The notes below the pieces were generated by a model. The model was not told the DNA's origin, made no database searches, and saw only the letters and a list, made by a program, of their open reading frames with translations. 25,906 nucleotides of DNA, taken from Neorhizobium sp. UBA7851 (GTDB lineage: Bacteria; Pseudomonadota; Alphaproteobacteria; Rhizobiales; Rhizobiaceae). This document shows positions 1 to 8,013 of this stretch, piece after piece (position 1 is the first letter of the stretch; every line of letters begins with the position of its first letter). Where the stretch lies: assembly GCA_002500765.1 (NCBI GenBank), contig DLSX01000042.1:3901-29806 (forward strand). Direction: 5' to 3'. The position numbers and the translations under genes were made by a program.

Positions 1-503
1 GCTTCGTAGGTCAGCGTGCCGGAGCGCGAAACGATACCGACCGAACCCTTGCGGAAGATCGAGCCCGGCATGATGCCGATCTTGCATTCTTCCGGCGTCA
101 GAACGCCCGGGCAGTTCGGGCCGAGAAGGCGCGACTTCGACTTGTCGAGCTTGGCCTTGACGCGCACCATGTCCATGACCGGGATACCCTCGGTGATGCA
201 GGTGATGAACGGAACTTCGGCTTCGATCGCTTCGATAATCGCATCCGCGGCACCTGCCGGCGGAACGTATATCACGGTCGCGTCGGCACCGGTGCGTTCC
301 TTGGCTTCGGCAACCGAAGCGAAGATCGGCAGTGCCGTGCCATCGACGCCCGACGACCAGGTTTCGCCACCCTTCTTCGGGTGGATACCGCCGACCATCT
401 TGGTGCCGTAATAAGCAAGCGCCTGTTCGGTGTGGAACGTGCCGGTCTTGCCGGTCAGGCCCTGAACGAGGATCTTGGTGTCTTTATTGACGAGAATAGA
501 CAT
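1..503 (-). CDS. sucD: Succinyl-CoA synthetase (ADP-forming) alpha subunit, 3' part cut by window edge
   Basis: Partial gene. The N-terminal ~167 residues are visible, starting MSILVNKDTKILVQG at the ATG complementary to 501-503. The CoA-binding Rossmann half is clear: GLTGKTGTFH near residues 16-25, GGIHPKKGG, VYVPPAGA-type loops, ITEGIP, and GPNCPGV near residue 130. The phosphorylated catalytic His lies further on and is outside the window. With SucC this subunit interconverts succinyl-CoA and succinate in the TCA cycle with substrate-level phosphorylation, in the cytosol. It lies 17 nt after the sucC stop, so the two subunits are translated from one mRNA. The upstream stretch (AGGAACCTGATAC on the minus strand) provides an AGGA Shine-Dalgarno. 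Identification is secure; only the C-terminus is unseen. Confidence 0.96.
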   Translation of the reverse strand, partial: MSILVNKDTKILVQGLTGKTGTFHTEQALAYYGTKMVGGIHPKKGGETWSSGVDGTALPIFASVAEAKERTGADATVIYVPPAGAADAIIEAIEAEVPFITCITEGIPVMDMVRVKAKLDKSKSRLLGPNCPGVLTPEECKIGIMPGSIFRKGSVGIVSRSGTLTYE

Positions 504-520
504 GTATCAGGTTCCTCAGA

Positions 521-1714
521 TTAGGCTTTGATCGCCGCGACGATCTTCTTCGCCGCGTCATCGAGATCGTCGGCGGCGGTGATCGCCAGACCGGACTCGT
601 TGAGGATCTTCTTGCCGAGCTCGACATTGGTGCCTTCGAGGCGAACGACGAGCGGAACCTTCAGACCGACTTCCTGCACGGCAGCGACAACGCCTTCGGC
701 GATAACGTCACAACGCATGATGCCGCCAAAAATGTTGACGAGGATGCCCTCGACCTTCGGGTCGGCAGTGATGATCTTGAAGGCTGCAGCCACCTTCTCC
801 TTGCCGGCGCCACCGCCGACGTCGCAGAAGTTAGCCGGCTCTTTGCCGTACAGCTTGATGATGTCCATCGTCGCCATGGCGAGTCCAGCACCATTGACCA
901 TGCAGCCGATATTGCCGTCGAGGGCAACATAGGCGAGGTCCCACTTGGACGCTTCGATTTCCTTCGAATCTTCTTCGGTCTCGTCGCGCAGCGCCTTGAC
1001 GTCGTCGTGACGGAACAGGGCGTTGCCGTCGAAGGACATCTTGGCGTCGAGAACGCGCAGATGACCGTCCTTCATGACGATCAGCGGGTTGACTTCGAGG
1101 AGAGCCATGTCCTTTTCGCCGAACGCCGTGTAGAGCGCCGGGAAGAGCGACTTGGCATCTTCTGCGGCAGCGCCGGAGAGTTCCAGAGCCTTGGAGATCT
1201 TGGCAACGTCGTCAGCCGTCACGCCCGTGACCGGGTCGATGGCGATCGTGTGGATCTTTTCCGGCGTGTCGTGGGCAACGGCTTCGATGTCCATGCCGCC
1301 TTCGGTCGAAACGACGAAGGCAACCTGACCGACCGAACGGTCGACCAGCAGCGAGCAATACAGTTCGCGCTCGATGTCCGCACCGTCTTCGATGTAGAGG
1401 CGGTTGACCTGCTTGCCGGCATCGCCGGTCTGCGCGGTGACCAGCGTGTTGCCGAGCATGTCCTTGGCATGAGCCACGACTTCCTCGATCGACTTCGCCA
1501 GGCGAACGCCGCCCTTGGCATCCGGGCCGAGTTCCTTGAACTTGCCCTTGCCGCGGCCACCAGCGTGGATCTGGCTCTTGACCACGTAGAGCGGGCCCGG
1601 GAGCTGCTTTGCGGCAGCTTCGGCTTCTTCTACCTTGAGGATGGCGACGCCCTGGGCGACGGGCGCACCATAGCCCTTCAGAAGAGCCTTGGCCTGATAT
1701 TCATGGATATTCAT
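521..1714 (-). CDS. sucC: Succinyl-CoA synthetase (ADP-forming) beta subunit
   Basis: A 397-residue protein, the normal length for SucC. It starts MNIHEYQAKALLKGYG, the family's typical beginning of an ATP-grasp domain. GGRGKGK at residues 52-58 is the nucleotide-binding loop, and EVNPLIV and NIFGGIMRCD belong to the ATP-grasp core and the CoA-ligase C-terminal domain. It pairs with SucD to make ATP from succinyl-CoA. The ATG is complementary to 1712-1714. Its SD (AGGAAG) lies inside the last codons of the preceding orphan ORF, whose TAA ends one base before this ATG, so translation is probably coupled to that ORF. The gene is part of the mdh-orf-sucC-sucD unit. Confidence 0.97.
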   Translation of the reverse strand: MNIHEYQAKALLKGYGAPVAQGVAILKVEEAEAAAKQLPGPLYVVKSQIHAGGRGKGKFKELGPDAKGGVRLAKSIEEVVAHAKDMLGNTLVTAQTGDAGKQVNRLYIEDGADIERELYCSLLVDRSVGQVAFVVSTEGGMDIEAVAHDTPEKIHTIAIDPVTGVTADDVAKISKALELSGAAAEDAKSLFPALYTAFGEKDMALLEVNPLIVMKDGHLRVLDAKMSFDGNALFRHDDVKALRDETEEDSKEIEASKWDLAYVALDGNIGCMVNGAGLAMATMDIIKLYGKEPANFCDVGGGAGKEKVAAAFKIITADPKVEGILVNIFGGIMRCDVIAEGVVAAVQEVGLKVPLVVRLEGTNVELGKKILNESGLAITAADDLDDAAKKIVAAIKA

Positions 1715-1715
1715 A

Positions 1716-2267
1716 TTAGCTTCCTAGCTTTCTGATATCGTCAGTTACGTAGATTTGATGAATATTCAACTCATTCAAACCCGAATTACTCAACCCAATA
1801 TCTTCCCTCATGGAGAGAAGAATTCGGCCAACTAGCCTCATGACTTCTATTTTATCGGCAGACCCTGTCTTAAATTGTGAAAATGCCTTCACAACACTGG
1901 GAGACCCATAAAAAAGAACACCTTTTGATATTGAAAACCACGTCCGCTCGAAATCGGCGTCACCCTCGAGTCCCCGAGTGTCTCCTTTTTTTGATCTCTG
2001 AAGGAGATCAAACATTAGGTCGTAGAACTCAGCATAGACTTCAATTTTCTTATCGCGGTGGGCTTCCTTTATCGACCTGCTACGTTCCTTCCAGAACGTA
2101 AAGGCAACTGTGAAAACGCCGACCATCGCAGCTATCACAGCAGCTTGGATCGACTTATCTGCGCCGTTAATTGCACTCCAAAAAACTGACAGAAGCCAGA
2201 TCGCCAACGCGCCCAAGAGAGCGACTAGAACAAACCCTAGAATGAGCTGCCGTCTTTCAGAGTGCAA
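1716..2267 (-). CDS. Orphan two-TM membrane protein inserted between mdh and sucC
   Basis: 183 residues of a family I do not recognise. The N-terminal third has two hydrophobic segments: residues ~8-30 (LILGFVLVALLGALAIWLL) and ~39-59 (AAVIAAMVGVFTVAFTFW). A charged junction (KERSRSIKEAHRDKK) follows, then a soluble, probably helical domain of about 115 residues beginning IEVYAEFYDLMFDLL, presumably cytoplasmic. The start is TTG (complement of 2265-2267), chosen because a strong SD (CTGGAGG) sits 8 nt upstream and only 14 nt separate it from the mdh stop. The stop is one base before the sucC ATG. Base composition is unlike its neighbours: hand counts of four 60-base lines give 20, 24, 28 and 33 G+C, against well over half in the flanking genes. 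This suggests acquisition by transfer. It is clearly placed to be translated within the TCA operon; its function is unknown. Confidence 0.8.
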   Translation of the reverse strand: MHSERRQLILGFVLVALLGALAIWLLSVFWSAINGADKSIQAAVIAAMVGVFTVAFTFWKERSRSIKEAHRDKKIEVYAEFYDLMFDLLQRSKKGDTRGLEGDADFERTWFSISKGVLFYGSPSVVKAFSQFKTGSADKIEVMRLVGRILLSMREDIGLSNSGLNELNIHQIYVTDDIRKLGS

Positions 2268-2281
2268 AAAAGCCTCCAGAA

Positions 2282-3244
2282 TTACTTCAGCGAAGGAACG
2301 AGGGCGATGCAGGCTTCGCAGAGACCGGCAACAGCGCCGACCGACTTCTGGAAGGCCGCTTCTTCGTCCTTGTTGAATTCGACTTCGACGATGCGCTCGA
2401 CACCGCCGGCACCGATAACGACCGGAACGCCGACATACATGTCCTTGACGCCGTACTGACCGGAAAGGTGAGCGGCGACAGGAAGAACGCGCTTCTTGTC
2501 CTTGAGGTAGGATTCGGCCATCTCGATCGCCGAAGCGGCCGGAGCGTAATAGGCAGAGCCGGTCTTCAGGAGACCGACGATCTCTGCGCCGCCGTCACGG
2601 GTGCGCTGGATGATCTGGTCGAGCTTTTCCTGCGTCGTCCAGCCCATCTTGACGAGGTCGGTGAGCGGAACGCCGGCAACTGTGGAGTAGCGAGCGAGCG
2701 GCACCATCGTGTCGCCGTGGCCGCCGAGAACGAATGCAGTGACGTCCTGGACCGAAACGTTGAATTCTTCGGCGAGGAAGAGACGGAAGCGGGCCGAGTC
2801 GAGAACGCCGGCCATGCCGACGACCTTGTTCTTCGGCAGGCCGGAGAACTTCTGCAGCGCCCATACCATCGCGTCGAGCGGGTTGGTGATGCAGATGACG
2901 AAAGCGTTCGGGGCATACTTCTTGATGCCGGCGCCGACCTGTTCCATGACCTTGAGGTTGATGCCGATCAGGTCATCGCGGCTCATGCCCGGCTTGCGGG
3001 CAACACCGGCGGTGACGATGCAGACATCTGCGCCTTCGATCGCAGCATAGTCGCTGGCGCCGGTCAGCTTCGCATTGAAGCCTTCAACGGGGCCGGACTG
3101 AGCGATGTCGAGGCCTTTGCCCTGCGGAATGCCGTCGGCGATATCGAAGAGGACGACGTCGCCCAGCTCCTTCAGGCTGGCCAGATGCGCCAGCGTGCCA
3201 CCGATCATGCCAGAACCAATAAGTGCAATCTTCTTACGCGACAT
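2282..3244 (-). CDS. mdh: Malate dehydrogenase (LDH-like, NAD-dependent)
   Basis: 320 residues when started at MSRKKIALIGSG (ATG complementary to 3242-3244), the usual length for alphaproteobacterial Mdh. The ATG is preceded by GAGAGGAAG at good distance. A longer in-frame start at 3262 has no better signal. GSGMIGG (10-16) is the NAD-binding glycine loop, and D35 in VLFDIADG favours NAD over NADP. R83 and R89 (VARKPGMSRDD) and R152 bind the dicarboxylate, and D149 with H176 (GGHGD) form the catalytic pair. It oxidises malate to oxaloacetate in the cytosol. The gene heads the mdh-orf-sucC-sucD cluster, so its upstream region (3245-3418) probably holds the operon promoter. Confidence 0.97.
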   Translation of the reverse strand: MSRKKIALIGSGMIGGTLAHLASLKELGDVVLFDIADGIPQGKGLDIAQSGPVEGFNAKLTGASDYAAIEGADVCIVTAGVARKPGMSRDDLIGINLKVMEQVGAGIKKYAPNAFVICITNPLDAMVWALQKFSGLPKNKVVGMAGVLDSARFRLFLAEEFNVSVQDVTAFVLGGHGDTMVPLARYSTVAGVPLTDLVKMGWTTQEKLDQIIQRTRDGGAEIVGLLKTGSAYYAPAASAIEMAESYLKDKKRVLPVAAHLSGQYGVKDMYVGVPVVIGAGGVERIVEVEFNKDEEAAFQKSVGAVAGLCEACIALVPSLK

Positions 3245-3383
3245 GGAAATGCTTCCTCTCAAATCCTGACCTGCGGCAAGTTAGCGCAGGCTCATCTTGC
3301 GGCTGCACGGATAGACCCATCTGCAAAAAATGGCAAACGATTATTTTGAGACTATATTTTTCAATCGGTTAGATATGATTTGA

Positions 3384-3399
3384 CTTACGTAAACGTAAG
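3384..3399. promoter_or_regulatory. Perfect palindrome upstream of mdh, candidate operator
   Basis: CTTACGT-AA-ACGTAAG, two perfect 7-base arms around two bases, in the AT-rich 174-bp gap between the zapE stop and the mdh start. It is 140 nt upstream of the mdh ATG. The form resembles TTACGTAAACGTAA-like sites that I recall for MerR-family LiuR-type regulators of alphaproteobacteria, but this match is from memory. I found no convincing -35/-10 pair beside it. Confidence 0.4.
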
Positions 3400-3418
3400 A
3401 ATTTCTGCCATAAATATG

Positions 3419-4582
3419 TCAGACTTCCTGCCGCTTCTCATTATGGAGCAACAGATATTCCGCACTGCGCATCTCGAAAAGCCGGGAAACCGTGCGGTCG
3501 AACTCGAAACCTTCCGTGCCGCGTCGTTCTGTCAGCAATTCATCCGGCGTAGCAGCCGCCGAAATGAAAAGCCGCACGGAATGATCATAGAGCGCATCGA
3601 CCAGATTGATGAACCGCTTCACTTCATTGCGCTTTTCCGCCCCGAGCTGCGGCACGTGCTCGACGAAGACGACATCGAACCGGGCAGCGATTGCCAGATA
3701 GTCCGAAGCCCCGAGCGGCTTCTCGCACAGATCGGAGAAGGAGAAACGCGCAGCCCTTCCAACCGCCGAAGGCACATGAATGCTGCGCCCCTTCATCGGC
3801 AGCTCGACCGGTCCGACCTTGTCGCCATCGGTCACCTGATGCCAGGCCGCCTCGATCGCCGCATCCGCACGGGCATCGATCGGCGTCAGATAGACGGGCA
3901 GATTGGCATTCTTCTGCATCCGGTAATCCGTCGGACTATCCAGCGTCACCACGTCGACGTGGTTGCCGAGCAATCCGATGAACGGAATGAACAGGCCGCG
4001 ATTGAGCCCGTCCTTGTAGAGATTGTCCGGTGCGACGTTGGATGTCGCGACCAGCACGCAGCCGAGACTGAACAGCTCGGTGAACAGCCGCGCCAGGATC
4101 ATCGCATCGGTGATGTCGGTCACGGAAAATTCATCGAAGCACAGAAGTTCGGCTTCGGCATAAAGTGCGGCGGCCACCGGCGGCACCGGATCAGCCTGCT
4201 TCGTCTCGCCGCGCTTCAGCTTCTGCCGTTGCTCGTGGATGCGGTTATGCACATCGGCCATGAACTCATGGAAATGCGCCCGACGCTTTTTCTGCGTCGG
4301 CGCTTTCTTGAAGAACATGTCCATGATCATGGTCTTGCCGCGGCCGACACTGCCATAGACATAAAGACCGCGGATCTTGCGAGGCTTTCCCGCCCCCTTG
4401 GCAAACAGCCAGCCGAGCGCACTGCTCTTCTTGGCCGGCTTGGTTTCCCTAAGCTCGGTCAGAACATGATCAAGCTTGGTCGCAACCGCCATCTGCGCCG
4501 CATCGGGCGTCAGCACGCCGGACGAAGCCAGCGCCTTGAGCTCTTCGCAGACGCTCGACGTATATTCTGGAATGGGTTCCAC
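3419..4582 (-). CDS. zapE: ZapE/AFG1-family ATPase
   Basis: 387 residues, a typical ZapE length. GSVGRGKT at residues 77-84 is the Walker A motif and LLCFDEF at 146-152 the Walker B. The stretch VYGSVGRGKTMIMDMFF, then HFHEFMADVH, FSVTDITDAMIL and ATSNVAPDNLYKDGLNR (sensor 1 region) are hallmarks of the AFG1/ZapE family. In E. coli ZapE is a cell-division protein that destabilises FtsZ rings; mitochondrial AFG1/LACE1 relatives act in protein quality control. The start is GTG (complement of 4580-4582), with AAGGGG eight bases upstream. The gene follows the Omp19-like gene by 25 nt and precedes mdh, an order I recall from related Rhizobiaceae. Identification is firm; its exact role in this organism is inferred. 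Confidence 0.93.
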   Translation of the reverse strand: MEPIPEYTSSVCEELKALASSGVLTPDAAQMAVATKLDHVLTELRETKPAKKSSALGWLFAKGAGKPRKIRGLYVYGSVGRGKTMIMDMFFKKAPTQKKRRAHFHEFMADVHNRIHEQRQKLKRGETKQADPVPPVAAALYAEAELLCFDEFSVTDITDAMILARLFTELFSLGCVLVATSNVAPDNLYKDGLNRGLFIPFIGLLGNHVDVVTLDSPTDYRMQKNANLPVYLTPIDARADAAIEAAWHQVTDGDKVGPVELPMKGRSIHVPSAVGRAARFSFSDLCEKPLGASDYLAIAARFDVVFVEHVPQLGAEKRNEVKRFINLVDALYDHSVRLFISAAATPDELLTERRGTEGFEFDRTVSRLFEMRSAEYLLLHNEKRQEV

Positions 4583-4607
4583 GAAGGACGCCCCTTACTC
4601 TCGGTAA

Positions 4608-5135
4608 TTAGCGGCTCAGGCTGACCTGCTGGCCCGAATTCGTCGTGCCGTCGAAGCGGTTGTCGGCGCTCTTGTAGACACGGCCGATCACGTCGCCTGC
4701 ACGGTTCTTGAACTGAACCATCTTGCCGGAGACTTCCCAGGATCCCATGGTCGTCAGCTCACCGGCGCAACCGCGGGTACCACCACGCGAACCGCCGCCG
4801 AGATTGGTGAGTGTCAGGAACATGTCGCAGGATGCGCCGCCGTTGGAAACCCGCCAGTTGCCGACCATCTGCTCCTTGGTCACGTCGAGCGCGCTTGCAG
4901 GCGCTGCCGCGTTCGGATCGAGCGAAGCCATGTTCTGGCCGCCCTGAGGTGCGGAAGGATATTGCGAGGCGCCGCCCGGAGGCGGAAGCTGGCCGCCCTG
5001 AACGCCTTGAACGGGTTGCGCCTGAAGCGGCTGGGGCTGCGAAGGCAGGTCACTATAAGGGCTGTAGGAAGTCCGCTGACATCCAGCCAAAGCCAAGGTC
5101 AGTACCAGACCTGTTGCCACATATTTGAACTGCAT
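4608..5135 (-). CDS. Omp19-like outer-membrane lipoprotein with protease-inhibitor (Inh) domain
   Basis: 175 residues from the ATG complementary to 5133-5135, preceded by AGGAG six bases upstream. A TTG one codon earlier is less likely. The N-terminus MQFKYVATGLVLTLALAGC is a lipoprotein signal with lipobox LAGC and lipidated Cys19. A Pro/Gln/Gly-rich low-complexity linker (about residues 25-75) follows. The C-terminal ~95 residues form the inhibitor-like barrel: VGNWRVSNGGASCDMFLTL, RGCAGELTTMGSWEV and ending SGQQVSLSR, with two Cys that can form a disulphide. The layout matches Brucella Omp19 and the AprI/Inh protease-inhibitor family. By family it is anchored in the outer membrane and may inhibit serine or metalloproteases. 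It sits 25 nt before zapE but is probably a separate function. Confidence 0.85.
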   Translation of the reverse strand: MQFKYVATGLVLTLALAGCQRTSYSPYSDLPSQPQPLQAQPVQGVQGGQLPPPGGASQYPSAPQGGQNMASLDPNAAAPASALDVTKEQMVGNWRVSNGGASCDMFLTLTNLGGGSRGGTRGCAGELTTMGSWEVSGKMVQFKNRAGDVIGRVYKSADNRFDGTTNSGQQVSLSR

Positions 5136-5306
5136 CAAAAACTCCTGTCCGGATTATTTCACACTGCCCTACAACTTGGGCACGACAGTTTGGCCGGGAA
5201 TATCGTAAACGACCTTGGTTAATCAAGGGTATCCGGCCAATCCGGCACAATCGCGACCATCTGCATCTTCATTTCGGCGTGCTTGACGGGGCAATCGAAT
5301 AAACGA

Positions 5307-5336
5307 CAAGGCCGCAACGAAACCGCTGCGGCCTTG
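5307..5336 (-). terminator. Rho-independent terminator after sdhB
   Basis: CAAGGCCGCA (5307-5316) and TGCGGCCTTG (5327-5336) are perfect 10-base arms around a 10-base loop. On the minus strand the hairpin is followed by TCGTTTATTCG, a modest U-rich tail. It lies 13 bp past the sdhB stop, where the sdhCDAB transcript should end. Confidence 0.78.
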
Positions 5337-5349
5337 CTTATTCCAATGA

Positions 5350-6129
5350 TTAGACGCGGCGCTCGACCATCATCTTCTTGATTTCGGCAATCGCCTTGGC
5401 CGGGTTCAGACCCTTCGGGCAGGCCTGGGCGCAGTTCATGATCGTGTGGCAACGATAGAGGCGGAAGGGGTCCTCGAGATTGTCGAGACGTTCACCCTTC
5501 GCCTCATCGCGGCTGTCGATCAGCCAGCGATAGGCCTGCAGCAGGACGGCCGGACCGAGATACCGGTCGCCGTTCCACCAGTAACTCGGACAGGAGGTCG
5601 AGCAGCAGGCGCATAGGATGCACTCGTAGAGACCGTCTAGCTTGAGGCGATCCTCATGGCTCTGCTTCCATTCCTTCGCCGGCGTCGGAGACACCGTCTT
5701 CAGCCACGGCTCGATGGAGCGATGCTGGGCGTAGAAGTTGTTGAGGTCCGGAACGAGGTCCTTCACCACCGGCATATGCGGCAGCGGATAGACCTTCACC
5801 GTGCCGGAAATGTCGTCCATGCCCTTGGTGCAGGCCAGCGTGTTCGTGCCGTCGATATTCATCGCGCAGGAACCGCAAATGCCTTCGCGACAGGAACGGC
5901 GCAGCGTCAGCGTCGGGTCGATCTTGTTTTTGATGTACAAGAGACCGTCGAGCACCATCGGGCCGCAATCGTCGAGATCGACATAAAACGTGTCGATGCT
6001 CGGGTTCTTGCCGTCATCCGGGCTCCAGCGATAGATGCGGTATTCGCGAACGTTCGTGGCGCCTTCCGGCTTCGGCCAGACCTTGCCTTCGGACATCTGC
6101 GAGTTTTTGGGGAGAGCGAGTTCAACCAT
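5350..6129 (-). CDS. sdhB: Succinate dehydrogenase iron-sulfur subunit
   Basis: 259 residues, the normal SdhB length. The N-terminal ferredoxin-like domain carries the 2Fe-2S ligands C80, C85, C88 and C100 (CREGICGSCAMNIDG). The C-terminal domain carries C170, C173, C176 and C180 (ECILCACCSTSCPSYWW), C227 (YRCHTIMNC), C233 and C237 (CAQACPKGLNP). These hold the 4Fe-4S and 3Fe-4S clusters that pass electrons from SdhA FAD to quinone. The start ATG (complement of 6127-6129) has GGAGGG upstream, placed in the 18-nt gap after the sdhA stop. It is the last gene of sdhCDAB and is followed by a terminator. Confidence 0.98.
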   Translation of the reverse strand: MVELALPKNSQMSEGKVWPKPEGATNVREYRIYRWSPDDGKNPSIDTFYVDLDDCGPMVLDGLLYIKNKIDPTLTLRRSCREGICGSCAMNIDGTNTLACTKGMDDISGTVKVYPLPHMPVVKDLVPDLNNFYAQHRSIEPWLKTVSPTPAKEWKQSHEDRLKLDGLYECILCACCSTSCPSYWWNGDRYLGPAVLLQAYRWLIDSRDEAKGERLDNLEDPFRLYRCHTIMNCAQACPKGLNPAKAIAEIKKMMVERRV

Positions 6130-6147
6130 GGTCCAATTCCCTCCGGA

Positions 6148-8007
6148 TCAATACACGCGAGCCTTGGGCTCGATCTTGTAGGGATCGATGCCTTCGGCGA
6201 TCAGGTCCGTATGGACCGGACGGTAATCGAGCTTGACGTCGCCCTTTTCGTTGACCCAGGCAAGCGTATGCTTGCGCCAGTTGACGTCGTCGCGGCCGGC
6301 GAATGCGCCTTCCGTAAAGTCTTCGCGGGCGTGCGAACCGCGGCTTTCCTTGCGGGCCTCGGCGCCATAGACGGTGGTGATCGCATTGGCCATCAGGTTA
6401 TGCAGTTCCAGCGTCTCGACGAGATCCGAGTTCCAGATCATCGAACGGTCGGTGACCTTGACGTCCGGCAGCTCGCTCCAGATCTGCGACATGCGCTTGC
6501 AGCCCGATTCCAGCGATTCCTGCGTACGGAACACGGCGGCATCGTCTTGCATCGTGCGCTGCATCTTGTCGCGCAGTACGGCGGTCGGCGTTGCACCCTT
6601 GGCATGACGCAGGCCGTCGAAGCGGTCCATGATCTTGTCGCAGGCGGCAACGTTGAGCGCCGGGATGGCGCCTTCGCGGTCGATGACCTGGCCGGCGCGG
6701 ATCGCGGCGGCGCGGCCGAAGACCACGAGGTCGATCAGCGAGTTGGAGCCGAGGCGGTTTGCACCGTGAACCGAGGCGCAGCCAGCTTCACCCACAGCCA
6801 TCAGGCCCGGAATGATCCGCTCCGGATTGCTCGAGTCGGCGTTGAGCACTTCGCCCCAGTAGTTGGTCGGAATGCCGCCCATATTGTAGTGAACCGTCGG
6901 CAGAACCGGGATCGGCTCGCGGGTCACGTCGACACCGGCAAAGATTTTTGCCGATTCCGAAATGCCCGGCAGGCGCTCGTGCAGAACGGCCGGATCGAGA
7001 TGGTCGAGATGCAGGAAGATGTGGTCCTTGTTCTTGCCGACGCCACGGCCTTCACGGATTTCCATCGTCATGCAGCGCGAAACGACGTCGCGCGAGGCAA
7101 GGTCCTTGGCCGAAGGTGCATAACGCTCCATGAAGCGCTCGCCCTCGGAATTCACGAGGTAACCGCCTTCGCCGCGTGCGCCTTCGGTGATCAGACAGCC
7201 GGAGCCGTAGATGCCGGTCGGGTGAAACTGGACGAATTCCATGTCCTGCAAAGGCAGGCCGGCGCGCGCCACCATGCCGCCACCGTCACCGGTGCAGGTA
7301 TGGGCGGACGTTGCCGAGAAATAGGCGCGGCCGTAACCGCCGGTCGCCAGAACCACCATCTTGGCGGCAAAGCGATGGATCGTGCCGTCATCGAGGTTCC
7401 AGGCAACGACGCCTTCGCAACGGCTGCCGTCATCCGACATGATCAGGTCGAGCGCGAAATACTCGATGAAGAATTCCGCGTTGTTGCGCAGCGACTGGCC
7501 GTAAAGCGTGTGCAGGATGGCGTGGCCGGTACGGTCGGCGGCAGCGCAGGTGCGCTGCACCGGCGGGCCGGCGCCAAAGTTCTGCATGTGGCCGCCGAAC
7601 GGGCGCTGGTAGATCTTGCCTTCCTCGTTACGCGAGAAAGGAACACCATAGTGCTCGAGTTCGTAAACGGCCTTCGGCGCTTCCATGACCATGTACTGCA
7701 TGGCGTCGACATCGCCGAGCCAGTCGGAACCCTTGACGGTGTCATAGAGATGCCACTGCCAGCTGTCCGGCGTCATGTTCTGCAGCGAGGCGGCAATGCC
7801 GCCCTGTGCCGCGACGGTGTGCGAACGGGTCGGGAAAACCTTGGTGATGCAAGCGGTCTTGAAACCCTGTTCGGCCATGCCGAGCGTGGCGCGAAGACCC
7901 GCGCCGCCGGCGCCCACGACGATGACGTCGTAGGAATGGTCGACATAATTATACGCCTTGCCGTTCTGGGCGCCCCCATTCGGGGAAATCGGAGTGACGG
8001 ATGCCAT
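6148..8007 (-). CDS. sdhA: Succinate dehydrogenase flavoprotein subunit
   Basis: 619 residues, slightly longer than the E. coli protein because of an N-terminal extension. VIVVGAGGAGLRA (about 28-40) is the FAD dinucleotide fold. H63 in PTRSHTVAAQGG is the His that covalently carries FAD in this family. QFHPTGIYGSGCLITEGARGEGG and SRDVVSRCMTMEI form the substrate site and contain the catalytic Arg. The C-terminus (TLAWVNEKGDVKLDYRPV) is standard. It oxidises succinate to fumarate at the inner face of the cytoplasmic membrane. The SD AGGATAA overlaps the stop codon of sdhD, so translation is probably coupled. Confidence 0.98.
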   Translation of the reverse strand: MASVTPISPNGGAQNGKAYNYVDHSYDVIVVGAGGAGLRATLGMAEQGFKTACITKVFPTRSHTVAAQGGIAASLQNMTPDSWQWHLYDTVKGSDWLGDVDAMQYMVMEAPKAVYELEHYGVPFSRNEEGKIYQRPFGGHMQNFGAGPPVQRTCAAADRTGHAILHTLYGQSLRNNAEFFIEYFALDLIMSDDGSRCEGVVAWNLDDGTIHRFAAKMVVLATGGYGRAYFSATSAHTCTGDGGGMVARAGLPLQDMEFVQFHPTGIYGSGCLITEGARGEGGYLVNSEGERFMERYAPSAKDLASRDVVSRCMTMEIREGRGVGKNKDHIFLHLDHLDPAVLHERLPGISESAKIFAGVDVTREPIPVLPTVHYNMGGIPTNYWGEVLNADSSNPERIIPGLMAVGEAGCASVHGANRLGSNSLIDLVVFGRAAAIRAGQVIDREGAIPALNVAACDKIMDRFDGLRHAKGATPTAVLRDKMQRTMQDDAAVFRTQESLESGCKRMSQIWSELPDVKVTDRSMIWNSDLVETLELHNLMANAITTVYGAEARKESRGSHAREDFTEGAFAGRDDVNWRKHTLAWVNEKGDVKLDYRPVHTDLIAEGIDPYKIEPKARVY

Positions 8008-8013
8008 GATGGA

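Noticed and set aside
1007..1735. A 242-codon plus-strand frame opposite sucC.
   Set aside because: An antisense shadow of the well-supported sucC gene.
5213..5228. CCTTG-GTTAAT-CAAGG before the Omp19-like gene as an operator or terminator.
   Set aside because: The arms are only five bases long, there is no T-run and no supporting promoter; too weak to list.
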